A model generated the notes under the pieces. The model searched no databases and was not told the origin of the DNA. It saw nothing but the letters and a program-made list of their open reading frames with translations. The translations under genes were made by a program, and so were the position numbers. A stretch of DNA of 64,000 nucleotides, taken from Isoetes taiwanensis. Lineage: Eukaryota; Streptophyta; Lycopodiopsida; Isoetales; Isoetaceae. The DNA lies in contig JAJEKV010000004.1 of assembly GCA_021234155.1 (NCBI GenBank), positions 14,664,716-14,728,715 of the forward strand. Reading direction: 5' to 3'. Shown here piece after piece: positions 47,438-60,196 of the stretch (positions within the stretch are counted from its first letter, which is position 1; every line of letters starts with the position of its first letter).

Positions 47438-50400
47438 ACAACTGCACAAAACAGACAGGTACAATCGCTACTTGTGGGTGCGCGTGCAGCATGACAGTGG
47501 CAGCATTCTCTTCATAGCAGCATGCTACTTTCCACATGCCGAGAGCAACTTTTATAACACTCATTCGGATGTGGATAGATTGGAGCCCTATGTTGATCTA
47601 TATGATGACATACAGCAGCACAAACAGTTGGGCAAGGTTATGTTGCTTGGCAACTTTAATGCACGCACGGGCACCGAGCAGGTCCCAAAATTTGAGCCCG
47701 TGGCAGAGGACGCCTTGCAGTTGAACCCCGCAGAGGTGGCTTGGTCAAGGATATCAGATGACAACCATATTTCGCGCTATGGCAGGCAGTTGTTGTTGTT
47801 GGGTAGTATCTTTGACCTGATTATTTGTAATGGGTTGACACAATGGCCATCTTCCAACTGCTGCACTTGTAGACAGGAGAACCAAGGGGGCGACTCCAGT
47901 GTGGTGGATTATCTGCTGGTTGGGGAACAGGATCTGCACCTAGTTACCCATTTTTCCATTGGAACAGACACTCGAGACGAGGAAGTGGACTCGGACCACC
48001 AGCCCCTGTTCGTGCATCTCCATTGGTAAGCTTCCCGTGCATCTACTGCCTCAACACCCCAGATGCCCCAGCTGTGCCTGGACTACGACCGTGTAGGGAC
48101 CTATGCCCAGCTGCTTGAGCATGACCTGGCAGGACTGCTGCAACTCCCCACACTTCAACAGCAATCTGCTCAGCTGACTCACCTGCTTCTGACAGTTGCT
48201 GAGAGATGCTTCGGGAGAGGCCGCTCACGGCGAACCTCGGGCGCTATCACCTTCCCCCGCAACAGATGGTTCGATGATGAGTGTCGGGAGCTCAAACGCA
48301 CACTCCGGCAAATCACTGATCCCACCTCCCGCCCACAGGCCATCAGTCAATACCGCTCCTTCCTCAAGAACAAGAAAGCCAGATACCTCACAGAGCACCA
48401 GCAACAGATGTTTGGTCTCCTAGATCGGCACCATAGGACATTTTGGAAAAGGGTGTTGAGCAAGACTGCGCAGCCCACAGGGAACATCACCTCGGAGCAA
48501 TGGGTACAGTACTTGCAACAGCTTTACGACCCGCTCGAGGGCCGGACACCAGTCCCTCCACAGATAGACATGGATCTGGTCGTCACAGAAGGCAATATCA
48601 TCATGGGCCTACAACGTCTAGCTAATGGGAAGGCAACAGATTTAGATGGCATGCAGGCGAAACTTCTACAATGGGTTGGGCCTCCACTGGTGCCTGTCCT
48701 CACGACATTATTTAATAAAGCATTGCAAGAAGGCTTCCCTCCGCAGTGGACCACTAGTAGAGTTGTGCCCATATACAAGGCAGGGGACCCTTACTGCCCG
48801 GCCAACTATCGTACTATTATGGTCAGCTCTCTCTTTGCAAAACTATTGGCTGGCATCCTTGAACAGCGGATGACAATATGGGCAGAGGAGGCAGATGTGT
48901 GAGCTCTCACACAGGCAGGTTTTCGGCCCAGGCATTCCACCATTGATCATATCTTCACTCTACGCACATTGATTGAGGATAGCAGGAATCACCGGCAAAA
49001 CCTGTACTGCTGTTTCATGGATTTCGCAAAAGCTTTTGACACAGTGCCCCGGGACAAGCTATGGGACAGACTGCGGCAGCTGGGGACCCCCCTTGACTTG
49101 CAAAATGCAGTATATAGGCTATATGAGGCATGCTCAGGCCGTATCACATCGTCAGAACAACCGGTAATCAGTAGTATTGGAGTGCATCAGGGTTGCCCCC
49201 TCTCCCCCACCCTCTTTGGCCTATACATTGACCAGCTGGAAGATTGGCTCTCTGAGGATGGAGGTGCGGGCGCCCATCTCATGCATCACACAATCCGGCA
49301 ACTCATATATGCTGATGATGTCAACCGCCTGGCCTATACTCCAGAGGATATGCAACGTCATCTGGATGCTCTTGACACTTTCTGCCGATTCCCTGGCATG
49401 AGAGTTAACTTGGCCAAAACTAGAGTGCTGCTAGTTTCATCATCCCGTCAGCTAAGGGTTCCCTCATTCACTTATCAGAGGCAAGATGTAGAGGTGGCCC
49501 CGACCTACAAGTACTTAGGTATCGAGTTCTCTACTACCACCCATTGGGATGCTGCCATCAGGTTGCGGGTCACGGCAGGTTGGAAAGCACTGTATGCCAT
49601 GCAGAACAACAGCCACAAGGCAGAGTTGTATGCCTGGGGCCACTAGTCACACTTGTTTCGGGCCTTGGTCGAGCCGGTTCTTTTGTATGGGGCAGAAGTG
49701 TGGGGTCCGTTGATACTCAACACCTGGAATGACCTCGAGCAGGTGCAGAAAGCCTTCTTGGCACGAGCCCTTGGGGTAAAGTCCATAGTTCCATACCAGA
49801 TTCTACTCCAGGAGACAGGTCTCCTACCCCTTCAACGGGCTGCATTGGAACGCCATATCATTTACTTCCAGAAGGTGGTCGCTATGGGTGATACACGTTT
49901 GCCTAACCTTGCTTTGGCCATGGCGATGGGTCCCCAACGCCTGAAAGCCTGCTGGAAGGACAAGCAAGCTCAGTGGTTCCCACGCTGGGGTGTACAGGCA
50001 AACAGATGCGTACATGTAAGGACAAAGAAAGATCACAAGGCCCTTAAGCTGTACCTACATACTACTTTCCTTCGCAAGCTTTGGGATGCAGATGCTCTGA
50101 CGCACGTTAAGCTGGCACACTATCAGCAGCAAGTCAATCCTAGGCTCACGAGAGGCCCACACCAGTACTTGTACACCCAGTTGCCCATGAAGAAGCGCAG
50201 ACTGGTGCACATCGCCTCCGCATTGAGACAGGACGTTGGGCCTGGGAAGCCTGAGAGTAAAGGCTTTGCCAGTGTTGCCACCGGGGCGCCATCGAGGATG
50301 AATGTCATGCCCTCCAGATCTGCCCAGGGTTTGCCCATATCCGAGAGCGGTATGTTCGGTTGCTAGTGCCCGGCCAACCGTTGCATGAGTTATTGAATAC

Positions 50401-50684
50401 GGCGTCAGTGGGTTTGTTGAGGTCATACCTCTAGGAGGTTATGGATGCACGGACTCAGTTGTGTCCTCCGGGACGGTATTAAACTGTCCTATACAATTGT
50501 ACAGCGTGCCAGCATACTTATTACTGCTAAGGTTTTTCCCTCGAAAACCCTTCGTGGGGGGGGGGTTTTTTAATCCTGTCAGTAATACGCTTGCTGCTCT
50601 CTTTTTGTTTGGGTCCCATAGGCCAATTGGTCTCCGTGGATGCTAAAAACCCTATTCTATTCTATTCTATTCTATTTCTATTAT
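47437..50684 (+). mobile_element. LINE retrotransposon, 5'-truncated, YADD type
   Basis: The element begins within the endonuclease (CYFPHAESNFYNTHSD, LLGNFNARTGTEQ, VVDYLLVG, DSDHQPLFVHL) and continues in one reading frame to the RT. The RT has a fingers block with GKATDLDGMQAKLLQ, then ANYRTIMVSS, MDFAKAFDTVPRDKLWDRL, GVHQGCPLSPTLFGLYID and the catalytic LIYADDVNRLAY. Stops occur at 48027-48029, 48899-48902 and 49644-49646, and a frameshift near 50270 precedes a C-terminal zinc-like tail (DECHALQICPGF). The 3' UTR has a C/G-run hairpin and ends in repeated TATTC. The motif set differs from the plant L1 remnants elsewhere in the window. I do not assign a clade. Confidence 0.85.
50652..50684 (+). 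repeat. TATTC pentamer tail of the LINE
   Basis: Five near-perfect copies of CTATT/TATTC end the LINE, in place of a poly(A) tail. Confidence 0.85.
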
Positions 50685-51131
50685 TGACAACATATGAACT
50701 CTGTTGACAGCATCATGTGACTGAACCCTTAAAGTCTTCGTAGCAGGCTTTCAATTTTGAAACTACTAGTGTGTTTGGATATGAGTTGAAAGCTAAACTC
50801 AAATTTTATTAAATACTAAAATAATAAGAGCTTTAAGAAATTTAACCCATCGTAGTCAAGTTTTTCTCTGGTGCTTGGTGGGTACCCACCCCTATGGTTC
50901 ATCCCAAAAGTATATAAGGTGCTCAAGAACTGAGGCATAACGTGAATCAGTTGAAATGTTGCTCATTGCTGCTTCCTTCTTGTTTTGGTATGAAACAGCA
51001 GCAGCTAGTCGCTCTCACCAGGCAATTTGTCGTCCACTTTCATCAAGATGAATGAAATGCAGGTAAGTGACTATGTCTTGCGCTTTCCTTAGTCTTTGGA
51101 CGCTGATTATCCAGCATGATTATGTCCATGG
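50685..51131 (+). promoter_or_regulatory. Upstream region of the PPR gene
   Basis: This lies between the LINE and the PPR start. A TATAAGG at about 50915 is a possible TATA box. An ATG with a good GTAAGTG donor near 51064 suggests a 5' UTR intron whose acceptor would be the AG before GAAGATGG. Confidence 0.4.
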
Positions 51132-53264
51132 ATGAAAATTTGGAGCAGGAAGATGGCATTGTCCAGGATTGGGAATAGCCATGCGCCTATTACCAGAAAC
51201 AGTGCATATCTCTTTTTGCAGGAATGTGAAATATCAAAGGATTTGCAATGTGGCAGAGGCGTGCAATCCCTTATGGCTCAAAGTGGACTCGATTCAATTC
51301 CTGTTCTGGGTGACCATCTCATTAGGTTGTTTGAGTATCGTGGAAGCTTAATTGAAGCAAATCAGACATTTCACAAGGTTGGAACACCAAGCACATTCAC
51401 ATGGTCTGGAGTTATTTTGGCAAATGCTAAACTTGGGGAAAGTGTCATATCCCTTAATCTATATTATAAAATGCAAATGTCAGGGATGAAGAATGACAAA
51501 TATGTGTATGTTGCAGCCTTAAAAGCATGCACAACTGCCAAAGCTCTTTTACAGGGCAGAGTAATTCATGATCATATCATAAAGAATGATTTACAACATG
51601 ATGTTATAGTGGGCAGCACACTGATTCATATGTACTGCAAATGTGGGAGCCTGGATGAGGCACAGAAAGTGTTTGAGACATTGCAAGATAGAGATCTTGT
51701 ACTATGGAGTGCGTTGATCACAGGCTATGCCCAACGTGGAAATGGCCAAATGGCCTTAGAAATATTTGAAAAGATGCAACAAGAATCCATACTACCAGAT
51801 GGCATCACATTTTTGAGTGTCTTGAAAGCATGTGCAAATCTAGGAGAAACAGAGCAGGGAAGGATTATTCATCAGCAGGTTATTCAAAGTGGAATACAGC
51901 TTGATGCCATGATTCAGAATGCTCTCATTGACATGTATGCAAAGTCTGGGGCCCTAGAGGAGGCACAAAATGTGTTTGAAAATATGACAAAGCGAGATAT
52001 AATTTCTTGGAGTGCAATAATTGCTGGATTTGCACAACGGGGGGAATGTTCTCTGGCCCTGGAACTTTTTGAAAAGATGCAAGTTGAAGGCATAAAACCG
52101 AATGTCATATCGTGGGGTGGAATGATTACAGGATATGCGCAGCATAATGAAAATATTCTTGCTCTACAATGTTTTGAGAAGATGCAAGAAAATGGAATAG
52201 AGCCAGATGAAATAACTTTCACAAGCATATTAAAAGCTTATGCTGCCTTAGAAGCATTGGAAAGTGGGAGAGTCATGCATGAACAAATTATGAGCTCAAG
52301 TTTTCAATCGGATCTTGGCGTGAGTAATGCCCTTGTTGACATGTATTGTAAATGTGGAAGCCTGGATGAAGGATGCAAGGTGTTTAATGAGCTGTCATAC
52401 CAGAACGTTGTCTCGTGGAATGCTCTTATTGAAGGTTATGCCAATGATGGGGAATGTACTGTGGCTCTAATATATTTTGAGAAAATGCAGCATGATGGCC
52501 TTAAGCCAAATGAAATTACATTTCTGAGTACCTTAAAGGCATGCACTTATGTGGGCGCAGTATGCCAAGGCAGGTTCATCCATGAGATGATTATTGAAAA
52601 TGGGCTTCAATCCGATGTTTTACTTAGAAGCACCATTGTGATTATGTATGCTAAGTCTGGGAACCTTGAAGAGGCACATGGAATCTTTGAGGAATTACAC
52701 GATCGAAGTGTAGTTCCATGGAATGCAATGATTACAGGATATGCCTATCATGGGGAAGGTCTACTGGCTTTAGAATGTTTCAACAGAATGCTCCAATGTG
52801 GCATAAGTCCAAATGAAGTGTCTTTTACCAGTGCTGTTATTGCATGTAGTCGGGTAGGCCTAGTTGAAGAGGGGCAATGGTATTTAAATTCTATGTTTGT
52901 TTACCACAAAATTGAGCCATCTCTTTCCCACAGCGCTTGCATGGTTGATCTTCTTGGCCGGGCAGGATATTTCATGCAGGCTGAAGAGTTACTTACAGAT
53001 TTCAAACAAACTGATAGCATGGGATGGCTGTCTTTACTCAATGCTTGTAGAGTTCATGGAAATGTTGATCTAGGACGCCGTTGTTTCAACCAAATTGCTG
53101 TTTTGGATTCTCATTGTCTTGCTGCTTATGTGCTGATGTCAAACATTTATGCCGATGTTTACATGCAGAAAGATGCTTGCAAAATAAAAACTATGGCAAG
53201 AAGCTTCAGGTGGATGGAAGAAGCCTGGGAGCACATAGACTGTGCTGAGCTGCAGGGAGCATGA
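51132..53264 (+). CDS. PLS-class pentatricopeptide repeat protein
   Basis: A single uninterrupted frame of 710 codons. The second ATG (MALSRIGNSH, 51153) is an equally likely start, especially if a 5' UTR intron ends just before it. About 15 to 17 repeats fill residues 50-650, with typical P, L and S pairs: LIHMYCKCGSLDEAQKVFE, DLVLWSALITGYAQRGNGQM, and GIKPNVISWGGMITGYAQ. The end resembles an E1 motif (MGWLSLLNACRVHGNVDLGRR) but then departs from the family (RWMEEAWEHIDCAELQGA-stop), and no DYW deaminase domain follows. PLS proteins bind organelle RNA one base per repeat and usually guide C-to-U editing. No targeting peptide is obvious by eye. Without E+/DYW it would need a partner deaminase. 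Confidence 0.92.
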   Translation: MKIWSRKMALSRIGNSHAPITRNSAYLFLQECEISKDLQCGRGVQSLMAQSGLDSIPVLGDHLIRLFEYRGSLIEANQTFHKVGTPSTFTWSGVILANAKLGESVISLNLYYKMQMSGMKNDKYVYVAALKACTTAKALLQGRVIHDHIIKNDLQHDVIVGSTLIHMYCKCGSLDEAQKVFETLQDRDLVLWSALITGYAQRGNGQMALEIFEKMQQESILPDGITFLSVLKACANLGETEQGRIIHQQVIQSGIQLDAMIQNALIDMYAKSGALEEAQNVFENMTKRDIISWSAIIAGFAQRGECSLALELFEKMQVEGIKPNVISWGGMITGYAQHNENILALQCFEKMQENGIEPDEITFTSILKAYAALEALESGRVMHEQIMSSSFQSDLGVSNALVDMYCKCGSLDEGCKVFNELSYQNVVSWNALIEGYANDGECTVALIYFEKMQHDGLKPNEITFLSTLKACTYVGAVCQGRFIHEMIIENGLQSDVLLRSTIVIMYAKSGNLEEAHGIFEELHDRSVVPWNAMITGYAYHGEGLLALECFNRMLQCGISPNEVSFTSAVIACSRVGLVEEGQWYLNSMFVYHKIEPSLSHSACMVDLLGRAGYFMQAEELLTDFKQTDSMGWLSLLNACRVHGNVDLGRRCFNQIAVLDSHCLAAYVLMSNIYADVYMQKDACKIKTMARSFRWMEEAWEHIDCAELQGA

Positions 53265-54474
53265 AGAATGCGCGACCAGAGGAAGACATGTTTAACATAC
53301 ATAGGTGGTACTCATTAGCAGGTATAGCATCATCCCTCAACTTTTTGGTAAGTAGTTGTTTCTGACTTGTGCATCACAATTCATAGGTCTCTGGGTACTT
53401 TTGGTGCATTGAAGTAACGGGATCTAACCTCTGCAATCACAACCGGTCCATGGCAATGTAATTTATACAGCCAGTTTCCCAATCATTTGGGTGCAGGATG
53501 TGGTCTACTGTGGCATCAAATCAATTTTTGTGGTGGCATATATTTACTGGTCTTGGGCACGATTTTGGTAAGTATTCTTCATTAGAGAGTTTCTTTCTCA
53601 TAATTTTGAGATGAAGAAATGCCTAATAAAGGGATTATTTGTCCAGTGGGATAGCTTGGTAATAGAAGACTTTCCAAGTTGTATTGCACGGATTCTGGGA
53701 GTGGTTAGTGCAAACATGTCCATTTGCCTCTAATCTTTGTGAAAGGAAGACCAATCGATAAGCAGCAACTATGAACATGCATCATTGTTACATGCCCAAT
53801 GAAGCAATCAGTGATTACTATTTCAGAAGATTCACGAAACAACATCATGTTGCCAAATAGTTTTGGCAACCAGAGAGTGGCAAACCCATATTGATATACA
53901 GATCATTACAGGAAACTTAATTATATTCAAAAGGTTTTGCTGCTGAGATATGCTCAAAACTTTTACCGTGCAAACCTTTGAAAGACGTAAATTAGAACGC
54001 TTGCTCTTTCTGCTTGTTGCTATCATCGATAGAACTTCTTACAAGTGATATCAGAAGAGCATTTCATTCCAACTATTTGCCAGCTAAGCCCAAGTATTAT
54101 GCAGCTACAATCCCAATTCATTTAGGAGCAAACTTCTACCTCATTTCCATCATATTTTTCAAATGGACGCTAAAAATTTCTTTAAGAAACTTGCATTCAA
54201 GAAACGAGAACCACTTGAGTCAATTAAATCACGCTCTTAGGTGAGTTTCAAGCCAGTTTGCAATCATTCATACCATAATACAAAATTACCACATGTAAAA
54301 GGGAAGAGGCTAATCGAAACATGCTACAGTTGTTATTAATAACACGCGACTAGAAAAATACATGCAAAAAGCGTTTCAATCATTTTGACAAATGAAAAGA
54401 ATCTCCGGGCATAAAGGGTTCATGTTATTTGGAATTATAATTGGACAGTTTCATTTGGGTTTAGGGTACAGGAG
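53265..54474. other. Region between the PPR and tRNA-binding genes
   Basis: The 3' flank of the PPR gene and promoter side of the next gene. No additional gene was recognised. Confidence 0.45.
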
Positions 54475-55900
54475 ATGGCGGACCATGCGATCGACGAAGC
54501 TATAGCCTTTCTCGACTCCATCGTCCTTACCCTCAAGACCGACAAACATTCTTCTTCTTCATCACCGTCGCATCTGGATAGCACCAGTCCGCCCCAGGTG
54601 ACATTGCCTTGTCAACCCATCATTTGTTTTATTTTGTCTTGCAGCTCCTTAATCTCTGCTCTTCTGCTCGCTTGCACTAATAGAAAGCAGGAGAAAATGT
54701 CCCAATCAAAAAAAGTGCTGAAAAAGGTCTAATATCTACGACTCTTCAAATTTTATTGGTTAAAAAGAGGACAATTTTGCATTTCTCCAAGCATATCACA
54801 TTGTCTACACTGTGCAGAAGACACTTCTGAAAAATCCGTTAAGGAGAAAATACCTAATAAAATTGTTTCTAGCAATGGGGAATCAGGGGATGCTGACGAT
54901 TTTGATAAAGCACACCTACAGGTTGTATCTTCTTTTAAATCTTCAGCACTTTGTTCCTAGTGTGTGTAAAGCATAATAAATATTAGGGGCTTTGTATTCA
55001 CTTCATTTCACCTTAAATGAGATTAAACCATCATAATGTTCAATGAATGTCATAACAAATGAACTTGTGGGATAAGCAGGTGGGATTAGTACAATCTGTT
55101 GAAGACCACCCTGTTGCAGAGAAGCTATATGTTTGTCAAGTTGAGCTAGCAAACAAAGAAGTCCGACAGGTATATGTGATTAAGCAATGTGAATGTTTGT
55201 CATGATGCTGATTGCAGTCTGTCACTGGTTCTCTTTGTCTTAAGGTAGTAGCAGGTCTCAGGAAATTTTTTGCACCTTCAGATCTGTTGCAGAGGAAAGT
55301 CTGTGTTATTTTGAACTTGAAACCTGCAAAATTAGCGGGTCAGAAAAGTGAGGCCATGATTTTGGCAGGTGCTGTACCGACTGCAGGAGGGGGAGAAATT
55401 GTCAAGGTATATTTTGTGTTCCTTTATCTTAATTTGTTCTGAAGTTCTGAACTGACAAGTTTGCATCATGACACCAAAGATCCTGGAGCCTCCTGCAGAA
55501 TCTTCTATAGGGGAGCGGGTGTTTCTTGAGGTGAATATTTCCAAGTTCTCTGTTTTTTGGTTCTAAAATACATTCTGTTTTGGCCTGCTCGTTTTATGCT
55601 TTTACTGCACCTAAAATCTAAAACTTTTGTCAACATGTATATGATTTGTAGGGCGGGGTGCCTAGTCTAGCTCCGGCAAAGCAACTCAGCTCCAAAGTAT
55701 GGGAAAAAATACTGCCCTTTCTTAAAGTCCAAGGTCTGCACTAAATCAAACAATGTTCCTTTGTGGATCGAAGTTCCTCTTTTAACAATTGCCATGGTGA
55801 TTTTCCAGGTGGTGTTGCAATGTTTGGCCACAGAGCATTAGTCACTTCTGTTGGTAAAGTACAGGTGGAAGATCTGCCTGATGGAGCAGGAATTCACTAG
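54475..55900 (+). CDS. EMAPII/Arc1p-type tRNA-binding domain protein
   Basis: Eight exons in consistent phase give 248 residues: 54475-54597, 54684-54726, 54818-54921, 55080-55169, 55245-55406, 55480-55530, 55652-55733 and 55809-55900. The N terminus (MADHAIDEAIAFLDSIV) is short and is followed by a Ser/Lys-rich linker. From about residue 91 the OB-fold tRNA-binding domain reads SVEDHPVAEKLYVCQVEL, VVAGLRKFFAPSDLLQRKV, NLKPAKLAGQKSEAMILAGA, ILEPPAESSIGERVFLE, and a final WEKILPFL. This order is that of the C-terminal domain of AIMP1 (EMAPII), yeast Arc1p and plant Met-tRNA synthetase appendages, which hold tRNA near synthetases. The DHP and NLKPAK signatures are intact. It lacks a GST-like domain. 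The start of exon 5 could be 55212 instead, which would add 11 residues. Confidence 0.85.
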
Positions 55901-58900
55901 ATCCTAAGATCTGACAGATTGAGCTAATACTAGCTGCAGTGCTAGAATGAAATTTTGCTGCAATGCATTTGAAATCTTGAACTCTGTGGAAGTAAAATCT
56001 ACTTATAGTAAAAACAAGGACGAAATGCTCTCTTTTAAAAGGTCAAGCCAGCGATCATGAAATTACACATAGGAGGAAACGAATCTCCTATACATTTTGG
56101 CTTTCATTGGCTTGAACCTAAGCAGCAAAGCAAATCCTTGAGTGCTTACCTCCATCATGATAATTTTGTCCATAAAAAGTTCCTTGCAATACAGCAGTAT
56201 GGTGGTGTGCTTATTAAATCACATTTGCTAGGACCTGGCTTGCTTGGGATGAAACTTCTGCTGTAATGTTATCTTTTTTTTACCATTATGGTGTTTTCGG
56301 TCTGAGGCTGCGATGCTCAAGACCCCCCTAAAAGAAAAACAAGATGCTAACGCATCAATGGGTTGCCCTTTGGAGGAGCCATTGATGCGTGATGCGTGCG
56401 TAATTATTCTGGACGTTGTGCCGAATAATAGTGTATAAAAAGTATGGTATGTATAGAAGGAATTTGGACCCTCAAACTGCTTGTGGTTTTGGTGTTTCGT
56501 CATAATAGAATATGAGGTTCAGTTATTGAAATTGTTTTAGCACTTTCTTTGATGCTACACCCACTTTCAAATGTTCCACTTTAGAAGAATAGCTCAACAC
56601 CTTCTTCAATTATGACGAGAAAGGTCCCAAGTTAGGAAAATAGCTTAAACAACTTGAGAATAAAGAAACATATGTATGCTCCATTTGAAGAAATAGCACC
56701 AGTTTGCTTAATAAAGGACGCGAGTCCAGCGTGTAGCAAAAAATGGTGAAAGATGCAACGTAGCATTGAGTATTTCTAATGGACAAATCCAAAGTTCCAA
56801 AAATACGTCAAGTATTAAAACAAAGGACTAAAGCAATCATTCATTTAGAGCAAGAATGATCCCAGTTGGTTCTGGACCTAGCAGTTAAGGCATGTTCCAA
56901 GTGGTTCTGGACCTAGCAGACTAGACCAAGAATCTTAAGACTAAAAGTGGTCATCACTTGACCACTAATGCGTCGAGTTTATACAGATGATTAAGTTCTA
57001 CTCTGTCTTATGTATGTTGTAACCCAGCAGATAATGACATTTGTGTTGTTAGAGGAAAGGCACCGTCTTGATGAATTTGATGAGTCTTGTTGATACAGTT
57101 TACTAGTGTACACCAGTGTCAACCTGGATATCGATAACAAATGTTTGTTTGGGAATGCGAATAAGCAAATATGAAATGATAAGGATAAAAAATTCATAAG
57201 TGGAACCAATATCTTGAAACTCTTCTTTCACTACCTAATGTTCATTAGTTTAATGTGGATGTTTGCAATAGACTACAACATGGCAAGTGGAGGTCATAAC
57301 ACAATTTAAATATTTCCTCTAGAATTATGAAAATTATGTGAGAAATTTATGTTGGAGACTTGGCTTGCAGTCAAGTCAAGCATGTGTCTTGCCTTTTCCC
57401 TGGGCTTCAGCTTTGATTCAAATTCAAATTCTGTTGGTCAATCAGAAGTCTTAATAACATCCAACTGAACCGACTTTCATTTGCTTTGGCCACTTTCTGC
57501 GCTTCTTCAATTGGATGGCAAGATACCTTTCGAGCCCAGCCTTTAGCCAAATGATTGCATCTCAATGAAAGCCTTAGTGGGCAAAGTATTTCTGTTTAGC
57601 TTGGAAATCCAGGTATGAGATCAGCCCATCTTCTAGTGGCTCGTGCTGCATATGTGCACAAGCTCTTTTATAATTCTGATACCTCCTGAACAAATTGCAC
57701 AACAATTTCAATAATAGAAAACATACCACTGCAGGCAACAGCTCAGTAGATATTATTCAGGTCATCAAATGCATTCATAAGAGTGAAAAAAACATCATGA
57801 TGTTCTTCAGATCAAACATAAACTTGAACCATGTCTGCTCATGTCATGCCAAGGGCAGAGCTATAAAGAATGGACTTTCGCCACTCTGCAATCTTCTACA
57901 ACTAATGTAAGCAATAGAATTAGAGGAACATCAACCAGACTAGCCTGCATACCCTCAACCGAGTTTTTTGTTCCTTCAGCTCTGCGTGCGCATTGGGTCG
58001 GAGCAGTAAGTTCTGCATAGAACAAAGATAGATGGCAACAAGAAGCGCTGCTGGACATGGAGTACTAATTCCACCATATCCAACTAACAGGGCACTACAG
58101 AATCTGTTATGTTCAGCTATAACAATGATAAAAATTTCTGGAAATTATGGGAGGTGGCGTGCATATCTGCATAAACAATGCCGCAGAACCCTGTGAACAG
58201 TAATGAACCTGTGTTCAAATTGAAATGCAAAAATGTGATGCCATCAACCCTAAAAAATTGTCACCCCTTGCCAAACATATTGAAAACTGAAATAACGGTT
58301 ATGAGTGGAGAAACATTCTCACAAAGAGCATCTTTAGACCAAAAACTACTTTATCCTATTTGTGTAGCTGCAAATTCGTTCATGTTTCTATAAACCATGA
58401 AATGAGAAGAACTTCAGAATCAGTGGTGCAATAAATTTAAGAAGGACATGCATGAATGGAACCTGAAGGTTCCAGAGAATACAATGGAAAACAAAAATGG
58501 AAAATCTGCAGATATAAAAATAGCTTAGTTACCTGGGAATTAATAAAAAGAGTACAAAGCTCTTCCTTCCTAAATGAAAAGCATCTCACAGATGATCATT
58601 CAAGATGTAACCTGCATCATACAAAGCGGTATTGTCCTCACGTCATTTTGTGACAATGCAAAAAATCAACTAATGGATGCGTTGATTTAGAAATTTATAA
58701 ACATGGGTTCGTCGTCTGCTTTCCTTTTTGTCATGGCACCGGCGATCCGCTGCAGCAAGATTAAGCATATGGCGCAGTTCGAACCAAGCATCTCCACATT
58801 TGCACCTGACTTACCCTGAAAGTGATCTTCTTATCAAACTGCTCACACATCACAGTTTGGCCGGGACGAAAGAGAAGGAGGCATTCGTGCCATGGATCAC

Positions 58901-60190
58901 GCACATCGCAGACAAATCCTCACCGTCTAACTGTCACTGCGCCTCACGGAAACCATAAAAAAGCACAACCCATCGCATCCGCTTGCATAGGATATTCTGC
59001 GGCATATTATCCCCAAAACAAACCCAGGCCTTCAAACCGTCACTCCACCCTCCAACAAGAGGGTTGCCCCCTACGGGCAACCCAAAAAGCATAGAAATCT
59101 TGTAGTGACGATTGGTTTCACCATAGCCTCACTAGTATTTTGGGTAGGCATATTACACATGATATTCCACCTCATCAAATTTGGACCCTTCAATGCAAGT
59201 TAAGATGGGGTCAAATCTATCCTATTTGACTTACCCCTTAGAACCATCCCATGGTTCCATATCTTAGAAGCATACTTCCAGCAGCAGCAGCCACCACATA
59301 AATGGCCATGAAATTACAATGAGCCTGGGGAGTCGAACCCTAACAAATCCCATGCTTGTCCAAGCATAACATGCATCCCACAAAAGGGATGCCTGCTATG
59401 CCTATGGGACGAAGCCCACTAACACATCAAACAAGTTAGTCCTATTTATGAAACAAAAATAAAAAGTGACCTCACAACGATCCCTAATCAATTTCAATTT
59501 AATCACAATCATCAACAAAGCATTTCCCATAACCAGCATCACCACAACTATGCAATAACTCAAAACAAACTTTACAATGTTGAAGGACACTCAACCAAGC
59601 TAAGGAAGTTGAGCTCCCCAACACCAAGGTGTTCCTGCAAGCACTACAACACAAATCCATATCAACCTCCATCACAACCTCAGATACAAATAACAAACTA
59701 AGAAGACATAAACACCAAAACATATAACAGAACTAGTTCATAGTCGAGCCACTTTGCGCATGCCTTATCACCACATCTAATTGGCGTATCTCCTGAACAA
59801 GCAATGCCCTTGCAAGGCTCATATGAGAACGCAATATGTACAATTCAGAAACTGGCACACCCAAGTGCTCCCACTCCACAACAGATATGGCACTGTCAAT
59901 AGACATGTAGAATGCCCTGAGCTGTCGCCTAAGGGTAAAAGCACGTTGTGGTGTCCCAATTCTGCTGTCTCCCCTGTCCCCCCCAAAATGTGGTCATGCA
60001 TCTGCCACTTTTGTGGTATGAAAGTATAATTATGGCACCGTTCAACTGCCGTTATTTAAGAATGGAGTCCCAATTTGTGGGGGAAATTCTAATTTCAAAA
60101 CTAAAATTCAAATTCCTATTCTTTGGCCTCTTCCTGTTCTTTGCCTATGTCCTGTTCTTTGGCTTCTTGCTACAAGCTCCAATCCATTGT
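55901..60190. other. Long intergenic stretch, no gene recognised
   Basis: Mostly AT-rich. A minus-strand frame near 58820-58920 ends at a good donor (AGG/GTAAGT) and reads DVRDPWHECLLLF, but I could not place it. A short direct repeat (GGTTCTGGACCTAGCAG) occurs twice near 56870-56920. Confidence 0.4.
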
Positions 60191-60196
60191 GGATAT

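Noticed and set aside
58800-58960. Minus-strand exon-like frame (DVRDPWHECLLLF) with a good donor
   Set aside because: No matching neighbour exon and no recognisable family. Too weak to list as a gene.
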